NCBI GenBank assembly: GCA_019322535.1
Contig: JAHWIM010000025.1
Span: 1 to 21,795, forward strand
DNA length: 21,795 nucleotides
From: Candidatus Woesearchaeota archaeon
GTDB taxonomy: Archaea > Nanobdellota > Nanobdellia > Woesearchaeales > WJKL01
Direction of reading: 5' to 3'
Shown: positions 13,428-20,772 of the stretch, one piece after another
How the letters are laid out: every line of letters begins with the position of its first letter
Numbering within the stretch: the first letter of the stretch is position 1
Notes under the pieces: model-generated
Seen by the model: the letters and a program-made list of their open reading frames with translations, nothing else
Told to the model about the DNA's origin: nothing
Databases searched by the model: none
Program-made: the position numbers and the translations under genes

Positions 13428-14306
13428 ATGATTGCAGACTTGATTCTTTTAACAGTTGCAGCAGTTGCATTAATCATAGCTTCTATTACAGATATTAAAA
13501 CAAGAGAAGTTCCTGATTGGTTAAATTTCAGCTTAATATTTATTGGATTAGGAGTAAGGTTAATTTATTCTTCTCTAACTTTTGACTGGATATATTCATT
13601 AGAAGGACTGCTAGGACTAGTAGCATTTGTTATAATTGGTTACATCATGTTCTATGCAGGACAGTGGGGTGGAGGAGACAGCAAGTTATTAATGGGTTTA
13701 GGAGCATTAATTGGCTTAAGATTAACTTTTTATCCCTTACCTTTAATCTTAATCTTACTAATAAATATCATGTTTATAGGAGCAATTTATGGTTTATTTT
13801 ACACAATAGCTAAAGCAATTACGCACAGAAAAGCATTTGCAGAAGAATTCAAAAAACACATTGGAAAAAGACTCAAGCTTCACAAATATCTTGCAATTGT
13901 ATTAATAGCATTAATCATTATATTTTTTGCAGTATTTGGAACAGTTCTTAAAGGATGGTTTATCAGCATTATGCTTATTCTTCTAACATTATTGTTGTAT
14001 TCATCAGTCTATGTTTATTACTTTGTAAAATCAGTAGAAAAAGTTGCTATGTTAAAACTAGTTGATCCTAAAGAACTCACAGAAGGAGACTGGATTGCAA
14101 AACCTATAGTAATCAACAAAAAAAAGATTGCAGGACCAAAAGACTTAGGCATAAGCAAAAAACAAATCAAAGAATTAATTGCTTACAAGAAAAAAGGCAA
14201 AATCAAACAAGTGTTAATAAAAATTGGAATACCTTTTGTTCCTAGTTTCTTAGTTGCATTTATTATAACAGTAATTTTTGGAGCTTGGTGGATATTTTTA
14301 TTTTAG
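13428..14306 (+). CDS. Type IV prepilin/pre-archaellin peptidase (A24 family)
   Basis: This membrane aspartic protease removes the class III signal peptide of pilins and archaellins. The two catalytic Asp motifs are D22 in SITDIKTREVPDWLN and D84 in GQWGGGDSK, in the spacing seen in FlaK and PibD. The 292 residues include about eight hydrophobic helices and a basic cytosolic segment (about 205-260) that is not part of the minimal enzyme. A pilin gene lies 1.9 kb downstream and is the obvious substrate. The stop codon overlaps the stop of the convergent Lys/Glu-rich gene by four bases. Confidence 0.9.
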   Translation: MIADLILLTVAAVALIIASITDIKTREVPDWLNFSLIFIGLGVRLIYSSLTFDWIYSLEGLLGLVAFVIIGYIMFYAGQWGGGDSKLLMGLGALIGLRLTFYPLPLILILLINIMFIGAIYGLFYTIAKAITHRKAFAEEFKKHIGKRLKLHKYLAIVLIALIIIFFAVFGTVLKGWFISIMLILLTLLLYSSVYVYYFVKSVEKVAMLKLVDPKELTEGDWIAKPIVINKKKIAGPKDLGISKKQIKELIAYKKKGKIKQVLIKIGIPFVPSFLVAFIITVIFGAWWIFLF

Positions 14307-14815
14307 TTCTTGTCTTTCTTCCCATACATCTTTTTATGTCTTTCTTCGTATTCTTTTTTAGTTGCTTCTTCGTGTTTCTTCTTAAGCTCTTCTAGCATTG
14401 CATCTTTCAGCAAACCTTTTGATTCAACATATCCTTTTCTAGGAAGTCCTGCTTTTATTGCTGCAGGCTCTGTATAACTAGGTTCTTCTGCATATTCAGT
14501 TTTAACTTTTTCAACAAAAGCTGGTTTTTCTCCTTTCTTAATTTCCTGCTTAACATATCCCTGCTCCTCTTCTGCTTCTTCTTTAACATCTGTTACATAT
14601 CTTCCTTCAGAAGGAGGAATTTCTTCAGTAGGTTTTTTCTTAGGCTCTTCTTCAGTTATTTTCTTAAGTTCTTCTTCAGGAAGAGTAGTTTTTGGTTCTG
14701 CTTCTTCAATAGGAGGCTGTTCTTGTTCAACAAGCTTATGAACCTGCTCTTCTAATTTACGTTTCTTTCTCTTTACTGTTTTCTTTTTTTTCTTTGTCTT
14801 TGCTTTTGAAACCAT
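14303..14815 (-). CDS. Lys/Glu-rich low-complexity protein of the HIT operon
   Basis: The 170 residues are highly charged. Residues 1-25 are nearly all Lys/Arg, the middle is Glu/Pro/Lys and probably disordered, and the last 40 form a likely charged helix. I recognise no domain. The start ATG shares one base with the stop of the second HIT gene (TAATG), so the proteins are made together and may act together. The basic head suggests binding to nucleic acid or another acidic partner. Confidence 0.65.
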   Translation of the reverse strand: MVSKAKTKKKKKTVKRKKRKLEEQVHKLVEQEQPPIEEAEPKTTLPEEELKKITEEEPKKKPTEEIPPSEGRYVTDVKEEAEEEQGYVKQEIKKGEKPAFVEKVKTEYAEEPSYTEPAAIKAGLPRKGYVESKGLLKDAMLEELKKKHEEATKKEYEERHKKMYGKKDKN

Positions 14816-15363
14816 TAAGGAATCCTTCCCAGCTGTTTAATCAAATAATTCTCTTCTTCATCGCCTTCTTTCTCTGCAATCTTCTCTCTTTTTTCTTCAA
14901 TTTTAACAGGTTCTCTTTTCTGTTCTTTTTCAAAACCACCAATCTTTTCAGTCTCTTCTTTAACCTTTAACTCAATAGTTGACATCTCTTCCTCAGTCAA
15001 TTGTTTAGGCTGCCATAAAAAATTCAAACCATCATTATCAACTCTTGGGATAATATTAACGCAAATATGAGGGGTTCTTTGTCCAGCAGCAACTCCATTC
15101 TGAATTATTATATTACTTCCAGCTGCTTTTACACCTTCAAAACTAGCAACACTTAATTTATTTACTTTCTTGAATAAATCACCAAGCTCATAATCAGGAA
15201 TCTGTTCAACTATTGGATAATGCTTTTTAGTGAAAACAAGAATATGTCCTTTGGCTGCAGGAGTTGGATGCAATACTGCAACCAATGTTTCATCTTCATA
15301 AATCTTCTGAAGTTTTGTTTTTCCTTTTACAGTCTCACAAAAAATACAGCTTGATTCAGGCAT
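14815..15363 (-). CDS. HIT-domain protein, catalytic triad altered (HxCxN)
   Basis: This 182-residue protein has a normal HIT fold (residues 5-115). It includes the CxxC start (C6/C9), GHILVFTKKHY, and NGVAAGQ before the triad. The histidine-triad motif HxHxHxx is here H99-I-C101-V-N103: the middle nucleophilic His is Cys and the third is Asn. HIT proteins normally hydrolyse or transfer nucleotide monophosphates by that His. This copy may bind a nucleotide without the usual chemistry, or use Cys instead. A charged tail (125-182) follows. Start and stop overlap both operon neighbours by one base. Confidence 0.9.
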   Translation of the reverse strand: MPESSCIFCETVKGKTKLQKIYEDETLVAVLHPTPAAKGHILVFTKKHYPIVEQIPDYELGDLFKKVNKLSVASFEGVKAAGSNIIIQNGVAAGQRTPHICVNIIPRVDNDGLNFLWQPKQLTEEEMSTIELKVKEETEKIGGFEKEQKREPVKIEEKREKIAEKEGDEEENYLIKQLGRIP

Positions 15364-16166
15364 TATCTAAACAACCCCGCAATTTCATCTAAACCTACTT
15401 CTTTTTTAGGTTCTTCTTTAGGTTTTGATTTTTTCTTAACTGGCTTAGTTTTTTTTTCGATTTTTTTCTTTGGTTTTTTTTCTGTTTTTTCTTTACCGCC
15501 TTTTTCCTCTTGCTTTCTAGATGCAGGCGGAGTTACTTCTGGTTTTTCTTCCTTTTCCTTAGGTTCTTCTTCAAACTCAGCTTCAACTGTGGGTTTTTTT
15601 CCAATAACTTCTGGTTTTTTCTCTACTTCAACAACTTCTTTTGTCAGTTTAAACATTTGAGCAATTCTTTCCTTAATAACTTTCTTTACCTCAGAAAGTT
15701 CTGCTTCACTAACTTGATTCTCAGGAATAACAAGTCCAACTCCATCTCCTTCTTTCCTGGGTATAACATGAATCATAAAATGTTGTGCTTTCTGGCCAGC
15801 AGCAGGGCCGTTTGCAACAAAAATATTTGTTCCTGCAACCTTTAATGCCTTAAGCAGAGCATGAGAAATAGCCTTGCTAACCATCCCTAAATGAGCTATA
15901 TCTTCATCAGGAATCATTGGCATTATTGCATAATGCTCTTTTGGCATCAATAATATATGTCCAGGATTTGCTGGATTTATATCTAGAATCGCAATACATA
16001 CTTCATCTTCATAAACTTTCTTAGAAGCAACCTTTCCTCCAATTATCTGGCAAAAAATACATTGCTTTTTCTGAAATTCTTTTAATTCCTCAGGAGACAT
16101 CTTCTTAATTTTCTCTTGCAAAGCTTTTACCTGCTCTGGAGACATCTGTTGCTGGCCGTTTGTCAT
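15363..16166 (-). CDS. HIT-domain protein, middle triad His replaced by Met, with long charged tail
   Basis: Residues 1-34 form a charged helix, 35-140 the HIT fold, and about 175-267 a Lys/Glu/Pro tail. The fold has CxxC (C36/C39), NPGHILLMPKEHY and NGPAAGQ. The triad is H129-F-M131-I-H133: first and third His are kept but the catalytic middle His is Met. The tail ends in a hydrophobic GLDEIAGLFR that could be a docking motif. It is the first gene of a tightly overlapping three-gene operon with a leaderless promoter (TATA about 27 bases upstream). Confidence 0.9.
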   Translation of the reverse strand: MTNGQQQMSPEQVKALQEKIKKMSPEELKEFQKKQCIFCQIIGGKVASKKVYEDEVCIAILDINPANPGHILLMPKEHYAIMPMIPDEDIAHLGMVSKAISHALLKALKVAGTNIFVANGPAAGQKAQHFMIHVIPRKEGDGVGLVIPENQVSEAELSEVKKVIKERIAQMFKLTKEVVEVEKKPEVIGKKPTVEAEFEEEPKEKEEKPEVTPPASRKQEEKGGKEKTEKKPKKKIEKKTKPVKKKSKPKEEPKKEVGLDEIAGLFR

Positions 16167-16188
16167 AGCTAAATCATAATTATTTAGG

Positions 16189-16198
16189 TATTTAAAAT
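16189..16198 (-). promoter_or_regulatory. TATA box of the HIT operon
   Basis: TATTTAAAAT is centred 27-28 bases from the ATG at 16166. With the pilin TATA box 20 bases away it forms a compact divergent promoter of 80 bases. Confidence 0.5.
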
Positions 16199-16216
16199 TA
16201 ACTATTATGAGAAAAA

Positions 16217-16224
16217 TTTATAAA
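16217..16224 (+). promoter_or_regulatory. TATA box of the pilin gene
   Basis: TTTATAAA is centred 26-27 bases before the ATG at 16247, predicting a leaderless mRNA. Confidence 0.65.
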
Positions 16225-16246
16225 CAAAATCTCCATAATATCTAGA

Positions 16247-16732
16247 ATGCTATGCTTACTAAAATCTAAAAAAGCTGTTTCTCCACTAGTAGCTACTGTT
16301 CTCTTGTTGTTTGTTGCTATTCTATTAGGAATTTTAGTAATGAATTGGGGAAGAGCGCAGCTTGAAGAAGCATCAGAATGCACAGTTGATGTTGGATTAT
16401 CGTTTGTTAGGCTAAATGACAAACCGCAGGCATGTTATTCTGGTTCTGGAACAACTGGTGCAGTAACTTTTATAATTGAAAATGGAATATCAACAGAAGT
16501 TTCCAGTTTACAGCTTAGAATAATAGGAACAAAAAATGTCTATAATACAGACCTTCCAGATTCTCATATAGATAAAGGATATTCTTTTATGAGAACAGTT
16601 CCTTATGACTTTAATCTGTTTGGAGATATAAGGCAAATAAGATTAGTGCCAAAAGTCAGGCTTCAGCCTGAAAGAGATCCTTTGTTTTGTGTTGAACAAG
16701 CTTTAGCTGTTGAGGAAATTAATCCTTGTTAA
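16247..16732 (+). CDS. Type IV pilin-like surface protein
   Basis: The N-terminus (MLCLLKSKK|AVSPLVATVLLLFVAI) is a classic archaeal class III signal peptide: a short basic leader, the A-V-S-P site and a hydrophobic helix that packs in the filament core. Cleavage after K9 by the nearby prepilin peptidase is expected. The mature 152-residue protein has a beta-rich head with four Cys (C39, C63, C147 and C161), enough for two disulfides. No pilus ATPase or platform gene is in the window. Whether it forms pili or another surface filament is open. Confidence 0.85.
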   Translation: MLCLLKSKKAVSPLVATVLLLFVAILLGILVMNWGRAQLEEASECTVDVGLSFVRLNDKPQACYSGSGTTGAVTFIIENGISTEVSSLQLRIIGTKNVYNTDLPDSHIDKGYSFMRTVPYDFNLFGDIRQIRLVPKVRLQPERDPLFCVEQALAVEEINPC

Positions 16733-16738
16733 TTCTAA

Positions 16739-17518
16739 ATGGCAAAAATAAAGATTGATTTGACAAAGTCTATTGAAGAAAATGCATCTCTATACTTTGA
16801 GAAAGCTAAAAAAGCAAAGAAAAAATTATCAGGAGCTCAAGAAGCTCTAAAAAAATCAGAAGAAAAACTTGAAAAATTAAAAAAAGAGCAAAAATTAGAA
16901 CAAGAAAAAGCAAAAGAAAAAAAAGTTGAGAGAAAAAAACAATGGTATGAAAAATTCCATTGGTTTTATTCTTCAGAAGGTGTTCTATGTATTGGAGGAA
17001 GAGATGCTACTTCTAACGAAATTGTAATAAAAAAACATGTAGATCCTAAAGATATTATCTTTCACACAGAAATGGCTGGCTCTCCTTTCTTTGTAATTAA
17101 AACACAAGGTAAAACACCAAGTGAAGCAACCTTAAATGAAACAGCACAAGCAACTGCTTGTTATTCAAAAGCATGGAAATTAGGAATAACAGCTGTAGAA
17201 GTTTTCTATGTAAATCCAGATCAAGTTACAAAAGAAGCAAAACCAGGAGAGTATGTACCAAGAGGAGCATTTATGATCTATGGAAAAAAGAACAATATCC
17301 AAACTGACTTAAAATTAGCAATTGGTATTAAAGACAATTTAATAATTGGTGGTCCAGTTGAAGCAGTTAAAGTAAATGCAGATAAATTTGTTATAATCAT
17401 ACAAGGCAGAGAAAAAACCTCAGCAGTTGCAAAGAAAATAAAACACAAATTAGGCGCAGGAGACTTAGATGAAATTATTAGAATGCTTCCAGCAGGAGGG
17501 TGTGAAATAGCTAAATGA
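16739..17518 (+). CDS. Stand-alone NFACT-R (DUF814) domain protein
   Basis: A charged coiled coil (residues 20-75) leads into an NFACT-R domain (about 75-195): KFHWFYSSEGVLCIGGRDATSNEIVIKKHVDPKDIIFHTEMAGSPFFVIK and, later, TAQATACYSKAWKLGITAVEVFYV and GEYVPRGAFMIYG. In RqcH/NEMF/Tae2 this domain follows an NFACT-N and helical region in a protein over 550 residues. Here it is alone, at 259 residues, and starts with a clean ATG six bases after the pilin stop. RqcH-family proteins act on stalled 50S ribosomes. This one may be half of a split protein or an independent RNA-binding protein. Confidence 0.88.
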   Translation: MAKIKIDLTKSIEENASLYFEKAKKAKKKLSGAQEALKKSEEKLEKLKKEQKLEQEKAKEKKVERKKQWYEKFHWFYSSEGVLCIGGRDATSNEIVIKKHVDPKDIIFHTEMAGSPFFVIKTQGKTPSEATLNETAQATACYSKAWKLGITAVEVFYVNPDQVTKEAKPGEYVPRGAFMIYGKKNNIQTDLKLAIGIKDNLIIGGPVEAVKVNADKFVIIIQGREKTSAVAKKIKHKLGAGDLDEIIRMLPAGGCEIAK

Positions 17519-17557
17519 CTTTTTTGTCTCACTTTTATTTATTTTATCTTAAATTTC

Positions 17558-17567
17558 TTTTTATATT
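17558..17567 (+). promoter_or_regulatory. TATA box of the HExxH gene
   Basis: TTTTTATATT is centred 27-28 bases before the ATG at 17590; leaderless mRNA predicted. Confidence 0.55.
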
Positions 17568-17589
17568 CTAAAACATTATATTCTATACA

Positions 17590-17940
17590 ATGACTTATTA
17601 TTCACATAGTCAGAAGTATAAAAAAAGAGAACCAATCAGTACTTATTACTTGATTAAAAGAGAGCATTCTCTAAAAGATTTTACAAACAGGATTCCAGAC
17701 AAACATATAGAAAAACAAAGACTGCCTTGGGGATTTTATGGATTCACCTATTTAGGCCAAAACAAAGCATGGCTGAATGAACTTCTAGACCAAACACCTT
17801 ATCAAAAAAGAAAAACAGATTTGCATGAAACAATACATACAGACAATGAGTATGAAACAAGAGTTCTAACAGACTGGATGCTGGAAAAAGAACCAGAAGA
17901 AAAAGTCAAAAAAAGAGTTCTCAATCAAAAGGCAGCATAA
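17590..17940 (+). CDS. Small HExxH-motif protein
   Basis: The 116 residues are hydrophilic, without signal or membrane helix. The clearest feature is H79-E80-T-I-H83 followed by TDNEYETR, the HExxH zinc motif of metalloproteases with candidate third ligands (E87, E89) shortly after. It is much smaller than most HExxH enzymes, so it may be a minimal metalloprotease-like protein or the motif may be a coincidence. Its Tyr/Lys-rich first half is unknown to me. It is transcribed alone, between two leaderless promoters. Confidence 0.65.
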   Translation: MTYYSHSQKYKKREPISTYYLIKREHSLKDFTNRIPDKHIEKQRLPWGFYGFTYLGQNKAWLNELLDQTPYQKRKTDLHETIHTDNEYETRVLTDWMLEKEPEEKVKKRVLNQKAA

Positions 17941-17992
17941 AACGAAAAGTATTTATAGTCGAAAAACTATATAATAAGGTTATAGGCAATCA

Positions 17993-18136
17993 ATGTTTAT
18001 ACCCCTAATAACTCAAAAACGAGAAGATTTCTTCTTACGTTTTAATATTAAGATGAATGGAATTTACACCACTTGGAAAGACAATATTTCTGACAGGTTC
18101 AAATACAAGCTGATATTATTGCCATACGCTGGCTAA
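17993..18136 (+). CDS. Possible small protein of 47 residues
   Basis: A short frame begins at ATG 17993, about 20-25 bases after a TATA-like run (CTATATAATAAG, 17968-17978), and ends at TAA 18136. It reads like an amphipathic, aromatic-rich peptide. There is no family recognition. It fills most of a 235-base gap that otherwise has no gene, but could be chance. Confidence 0.3.
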   Translation: MFIPLITQKREDFFLRFNIKMNGIYTTWKDNISDRFKYKLILLPYAG

Positions 18137-18175
18137 TTCAAAAAATATTTTAACTACCACTTAATTCTTCATCCT

Positions 18176-18820
18176 ATGGGGAAATTATTCATCTGGGATT
18201 TTCATGGAGTTCTAGAAAAAGATAATGAACATGCTGTTGTTGAAGTTACTAATCAAGTTCTAGAAGAATTTGGAGCAGAAAAAAGATTAGACCTTGATTT
18301 GTGTTTAAAACTTTATGGAAAAAGATGGTTTGAATATTATCAATTATTGCATCCAAAAGCAGATGAACAAACAATAAAAGCAATGGTTGACAGAGGAGTT
18401 GAAATAAGCAGAACAACTGATGTAATATACAGACATATTAAACCAATGGACTACGTACACGATGTATTAAGAAAAATAAAACAAGCTGGCCATGATAATT
18501 TAATAGTGTCTAATACTCAACCGCACGCATTAGATATGTACCTAGATGCTGTAAAGATAACTCATTTTATAACTCATAGAATAGGAGCAGACAGTCATAG
18601 AAAAGGAATTACAGGAAATATTAAAATTTCTTTGTTAAAAGAATTCTTAAAATCAAGAAAATATGATAAAATAATAGCAATAGGAGATAGAGAAACTGAT
18701 ATTGAATTAGGAAAAAGTGTAGGGGCAGTTAATTATTTATTTTCCAGAACAAATAACTTTCCTCAAACTAATGCCCATTTTAAAATCTCAGATCTAAGAG
18801 AAGTTTTAAAAGAATTATAA
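18176..18820 (+). CDS. HAD-superfamily hydrolase-like protein (DxH motif I)
   Basis: HAD enzymes use an Asp nucleophile to cleave phosphate esters. This 214-residue protein has motif I as W-D8-F-H10-G-V-L (the usual second Asp is His), motif II LIVSNT, motif III near HRKG (Lys), and motif IV IGDRETDIELG. A helical cap (about 20-95) is present. The D-to-H change at the general acid/base position is unusual and may alter or abolish phosphatase activity. A weak A/T box 27 bases upstream fits a leaderless transcript. It overlaps the convergent GNAT gene by six bases. Confidence 0.8.
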   Translation: MGKLFIWDFHGVLEKDNEHAVVEVTNQVLEEFGAEKRLDLDLCLKLYGKRWFEYYQLLHPKADEQTIKAMVDRGVEISRTTDVIYRHIKPMDYVHDVLRKIKQAGHDNLIVSNTQPHALDMYLDAVKITHFITHRIGADSHRKGITGNIKISLLKEFLKSRKYDKIIAIGDRETDIELGKSVGAVNYLFSRTNNFPQTNAHFKISDLREVLKEL

Positions 18821-19288
18821 ATTTCTTTTATTAAAATATTTATTAAATTCTTTAAATCCTTTTCTTTTCCAGAATTGAATTGCTGGTTTATCTCTAGAAT
18901 GTGTTGAAACAACAAGCCATTTGAATTTTTTCTTTTTGAACCATTCATTGCTTTTTTTTAACAATTCTTTAGAAATGCCTTTTTTTCTGTATTCAGGCAG
19001 AACAAAAAGTTCTGAGACATAACCTATTCTATTTCCCTCAAGAAAAGGATCTCTAAATTGTGTTTCTAAAAGCAAATAACCGATTAACGTTTTATCCTCT
19101 TCTGCAACAAGGAGCAGTTTATCTTTATTTTTCAATAAACTATTATAAAATTTATTTGATTTGCTTTTCTTAAACCAAGATCTATCTAATTTATCAGCAG
19201 GATCTATTTTAGCCCATGTTGAAAAAAGTTTTATAACTAATTTCTTTATTTCAGGAATATCTTCTTTTTTTGCCTTTCTAATTCTCAT
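18815..19288 (-). CDS. GNAT-family N-acetyltransferase
   Basis: The 157 residues follow the GNAT fold. They begin MRIRKAKKEDIPEIKKLV, with motif A at GYVSELFVLPEYRKKGISKELL (the RKKGIS acetyl-CoA pyrophosphate loop) and motif B ending VVSTHSRDKPAIQFWKRKGFKE. The substrate cannot be read from sequence; ribosomal-type protein or small-amine acetylation are both possible. It has its own TATA box (19313-19319) about 28 bases upstream. Confidence 0.9.
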   Translation of the reverse strand: MRIRKAKKEDIPEIKKLVIKLFSTWAKIDPADKLDRSWFKKSKSNKFYNSLLKNKDKLLLVAEEDKTLIGYLLLETQFRDPFLEGNRIGYVSELFVLPEYRKKGISKELLKKSNEWFKKKKFKWLVVSTHSRDKPAIQFWKRKGFKEFNKYFNKRNL

Positions 19289-19312
19289 TTTGATACTGGA
19301 ATATTGTTTTAG

Positions 19313-19319
19313 TATAAAT
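19313..19319 (-). promoter_or_regulatory. TATA box of the GNAT gene
   Basis: TATAAAT (plus strand), 28 bases from the ATG at 19288. Confidence 0.45.
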
Positions 19320-19334
19320 CTTTTTCTAGTAATA

Positions 19335-19342
19335 TTTATATA
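19335..19342 (+). promoter_or_regulatory. TATA box of the NAD(P)HX dehydratase gene
   Basis: TTTATATA is 40 bases before the ATG. The predicted 14-base leader holds the strong AAGGGGTG ribosome-binding site, so this is a leadered transcript. Confidence 0.55.
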
Positions 19343-19378
19343 GTATAATCCTAATATTAAGTAAAAAAGGGGTGTAAA

Positions 19379-20197
19379 ATGCAGTTTCTTAAGAAAAGAT
19401 TAGCAGAATCTCGCAAAGGAGACCATGGCAGAGTCTTAATTATAGGTGGTTCTAATAAATATACAGGAGCACCAGCTTTAGCTGCATTAGCTGCATTAAG
19501 AACAGGAGTTGACATAGTAACAGTAGCTGCTCCTGAACAAGCTGCATGGATAATAAATACCTATTCTCCTGATTTAATAACAAGAAAATTTGAAGGAGAA
19601 TTCTTTAACTGGGATAATGTAAAAGATGTAATTGACCTCACTGAAAACTTTGATGCAGTTCTAATAGGTCCAGGCTTAGGAACAGAGCCAGATACATTAG
19701 CATTTGCAAAAGAAGTTATTGAAAGAATTCCAAATCCAAAAGTAATTGATGCAGATGCATTAAAAGCAATTAGAATTAATGAATCAGAAATCCATCATGC
19801 AATTTTAACACCTCATGCAAAAGAATTTGAAATAATGACAGATGAAACACTGCCAAAAGAAAAAGAAGATAAAATAAATATGCTAAAACATTTTGCAAGA
19901 AATGATAATGTTATATTACTAAAAGGACACACAGACATTATAATAAATAAAAATAAACTTAAATTAAATAAAACAGGCAATCCAGGAATGACTGTTGGAG
20001 GAACAGGAGATATTTTAGCTGGATTGTGTGCAGGGTTTTTAGCTCAAACAAAGGATTTGTTTAATTCTGCGTATTATGCTGCTAATTTAAATGGCAAAAT
20101 AGGAGATGATTTGTTGAAAACAAAAGGATATAATTTTACAGCTTCTGATTTTATTCCTTTAATACCAGAAATAATGAAAAAAATTAATAAGTTGTAA
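19379..20197 (+). CDS. nnrD: ADP-dependent NAD(P)H-hydrate dehydratase
   Basis: This repairs hydrated NADH or NADPH by ADP/ATP-dependent dehydration. The 272 residues start with RKGDHGRVLIIGGSNKYTGAPALAALAALRTGVDIVTVA and carry IGPGLGTE, DADALK, LTPHAKEFE and NPGMTVGGTGDILAGLCAGF, the nucleotide and substrate motifs of the ribokinase-like YjeF C-terminal domain. The NnrE epimerase domain found fused in many bacteria is absent here. Its last codons overlap the end of the convergent PEF-CTERM-like gene by 14 bases. Confidence 0.95.
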   Translation: MQFLKKRLAESRKGDHGRVLIIGGSNKYTGAPALAALAALRTGVDIVTVAAPEQAAWIINTYSPDLITRKFEGEFFNWDNVKDVIDLTENFDAVLIGPGLGTEPDTLAFAKEVIERIPNPKVIDADALKAIRINESEIHHAILTPHAKEFEIMTDETLPKEKEDKINMLKHFARNDNVILLKGHTDIIINKNKLKLNKTGNPGMTVGGTGDILAGLCAGFLAQTKDLFNSAYYAANLNGKIGDDLLKTKGYNFTASDFIPLIPEIMKKINKL

Positions 20198-20669
20198 TTT
20201 GTTTCTTTTTCTTCATGTACAATGCTACGACTACTGCGGCAATAATCAATAAAGCAACAACAATGCTATAATTTGAGAATTCTGGAATCTGGTATACAGG
20301 ACCTCCATTACTGCCTCCTAAACCAAGAAAAAGTGGATCGCCAAATGGAGAAAAGTCTGGTTCACCTTCAATAAGTTTAGCCTCAAGTTTATTAGCAGGG
20401 TCTACAAGATCTATAGTAACTGTACTAATATCATCATCATTAGTTAAATCATTAAATGCTGTCTGTCCTGAATCAAGAACACTATCTTCAGAATCATACA
20501 TTGTCCAATCTACTCCCCATGGTTCTACTTCTGGTGGAAGTTCTGCTTCTACAAATAAAATCACTGCATCTAATCCTTCATCATAATTCCAACCAAGAGG
20601 GACAACTGCAAAAACAAAAGAAGAACATAAAATTCCAATAAAAATTAAACATAAAATTATTTTTTTCAT
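20184..20669 (-). CDS. Secreted protein with PEF-CTERM-like sorting tail
   Basis: Residues 1-21 are a signal peptide. The middle is an acidic, Gly-poor beta-type domain. Near the C-terminus come I-P-E-F (PEF at 129-131), a membrane helix (134-151) and a KKKK basic end. This three-part tail is the layout of PEF-CTERM and related signals processed by archaeosortases, which move surface proteins to a lipid anchor. A plain C-terminal anchor is the alternative. No archaeosortase gene is in the window. AGGTGATT before the ATG is the ribosome-binding site. Confidence 0.7.
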   Translation of the reverse strand: MKKIILCLIFIGILCSSFVFAVVPLGWNYDEGLDAVILFVEAELPPEVEPWGVDWTMYDSEDSVLDSGQTAFNDLTNDDDISTVTIDLVDPANKLEAKLIEGEPDFSPFGDPLFLGLGGSNGGPVYQIPEFSNYSIVVALLIIAAVVVALYMKKKKQITTY

Positions 20670-20713
20670 TAAATCACCTAAATTATTTTATTATTAATAA
20701 AACAACATATCTC

Positions 20714-20725
20714 ATATTTAAATTT
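20714..20725 (-). promoter_or_regulatory. TATA box of the PEF-CTERM-like gene
   Basis: ATATTTAAATTT is about 50 bases upstream of the ATG at 20669, giving a leader of about 24 bases with an AGGTGATT ribosome-binding site. Confidence 0.45.
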
Positions 20726-20741
20726 TATCTAAAACAAAACC

Positions 20742-20749
20742 TTTTTATT
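20742..20749 (+). promoter_or_regulatory. TATA box of the YhbY/YkgJ operon
   Basis: TTTTTATT is about 27 bases before the ATG at 20773; leaderless mRNA predicted. Confidence 0.45.
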
Positions 20750-20772
20750 GAATCAGATTAATTCAAAAACAT

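Noticed and set aside
15400..15860. Phe-rich plus-strand frame opposite the first HIT gene
   Set aside because: It is the reverse of Lys/Glu codons in the HIT protein tail.
18088..18110. GGTTCAAAT resembles a tRNA T-loop
   Set aside because: No matching T-stem or acceptor stem could be found within a sensible distance, even allowing an intron like that in tRNA-Glu. It also lies in the short 17993-18136 frame.
17993..18140. Box C/D-like ATGA and CTGA elements in the gap before the HAD gene
   Set aside because: C box and D box spacing and consensus are poor and the terminal stem is missing.
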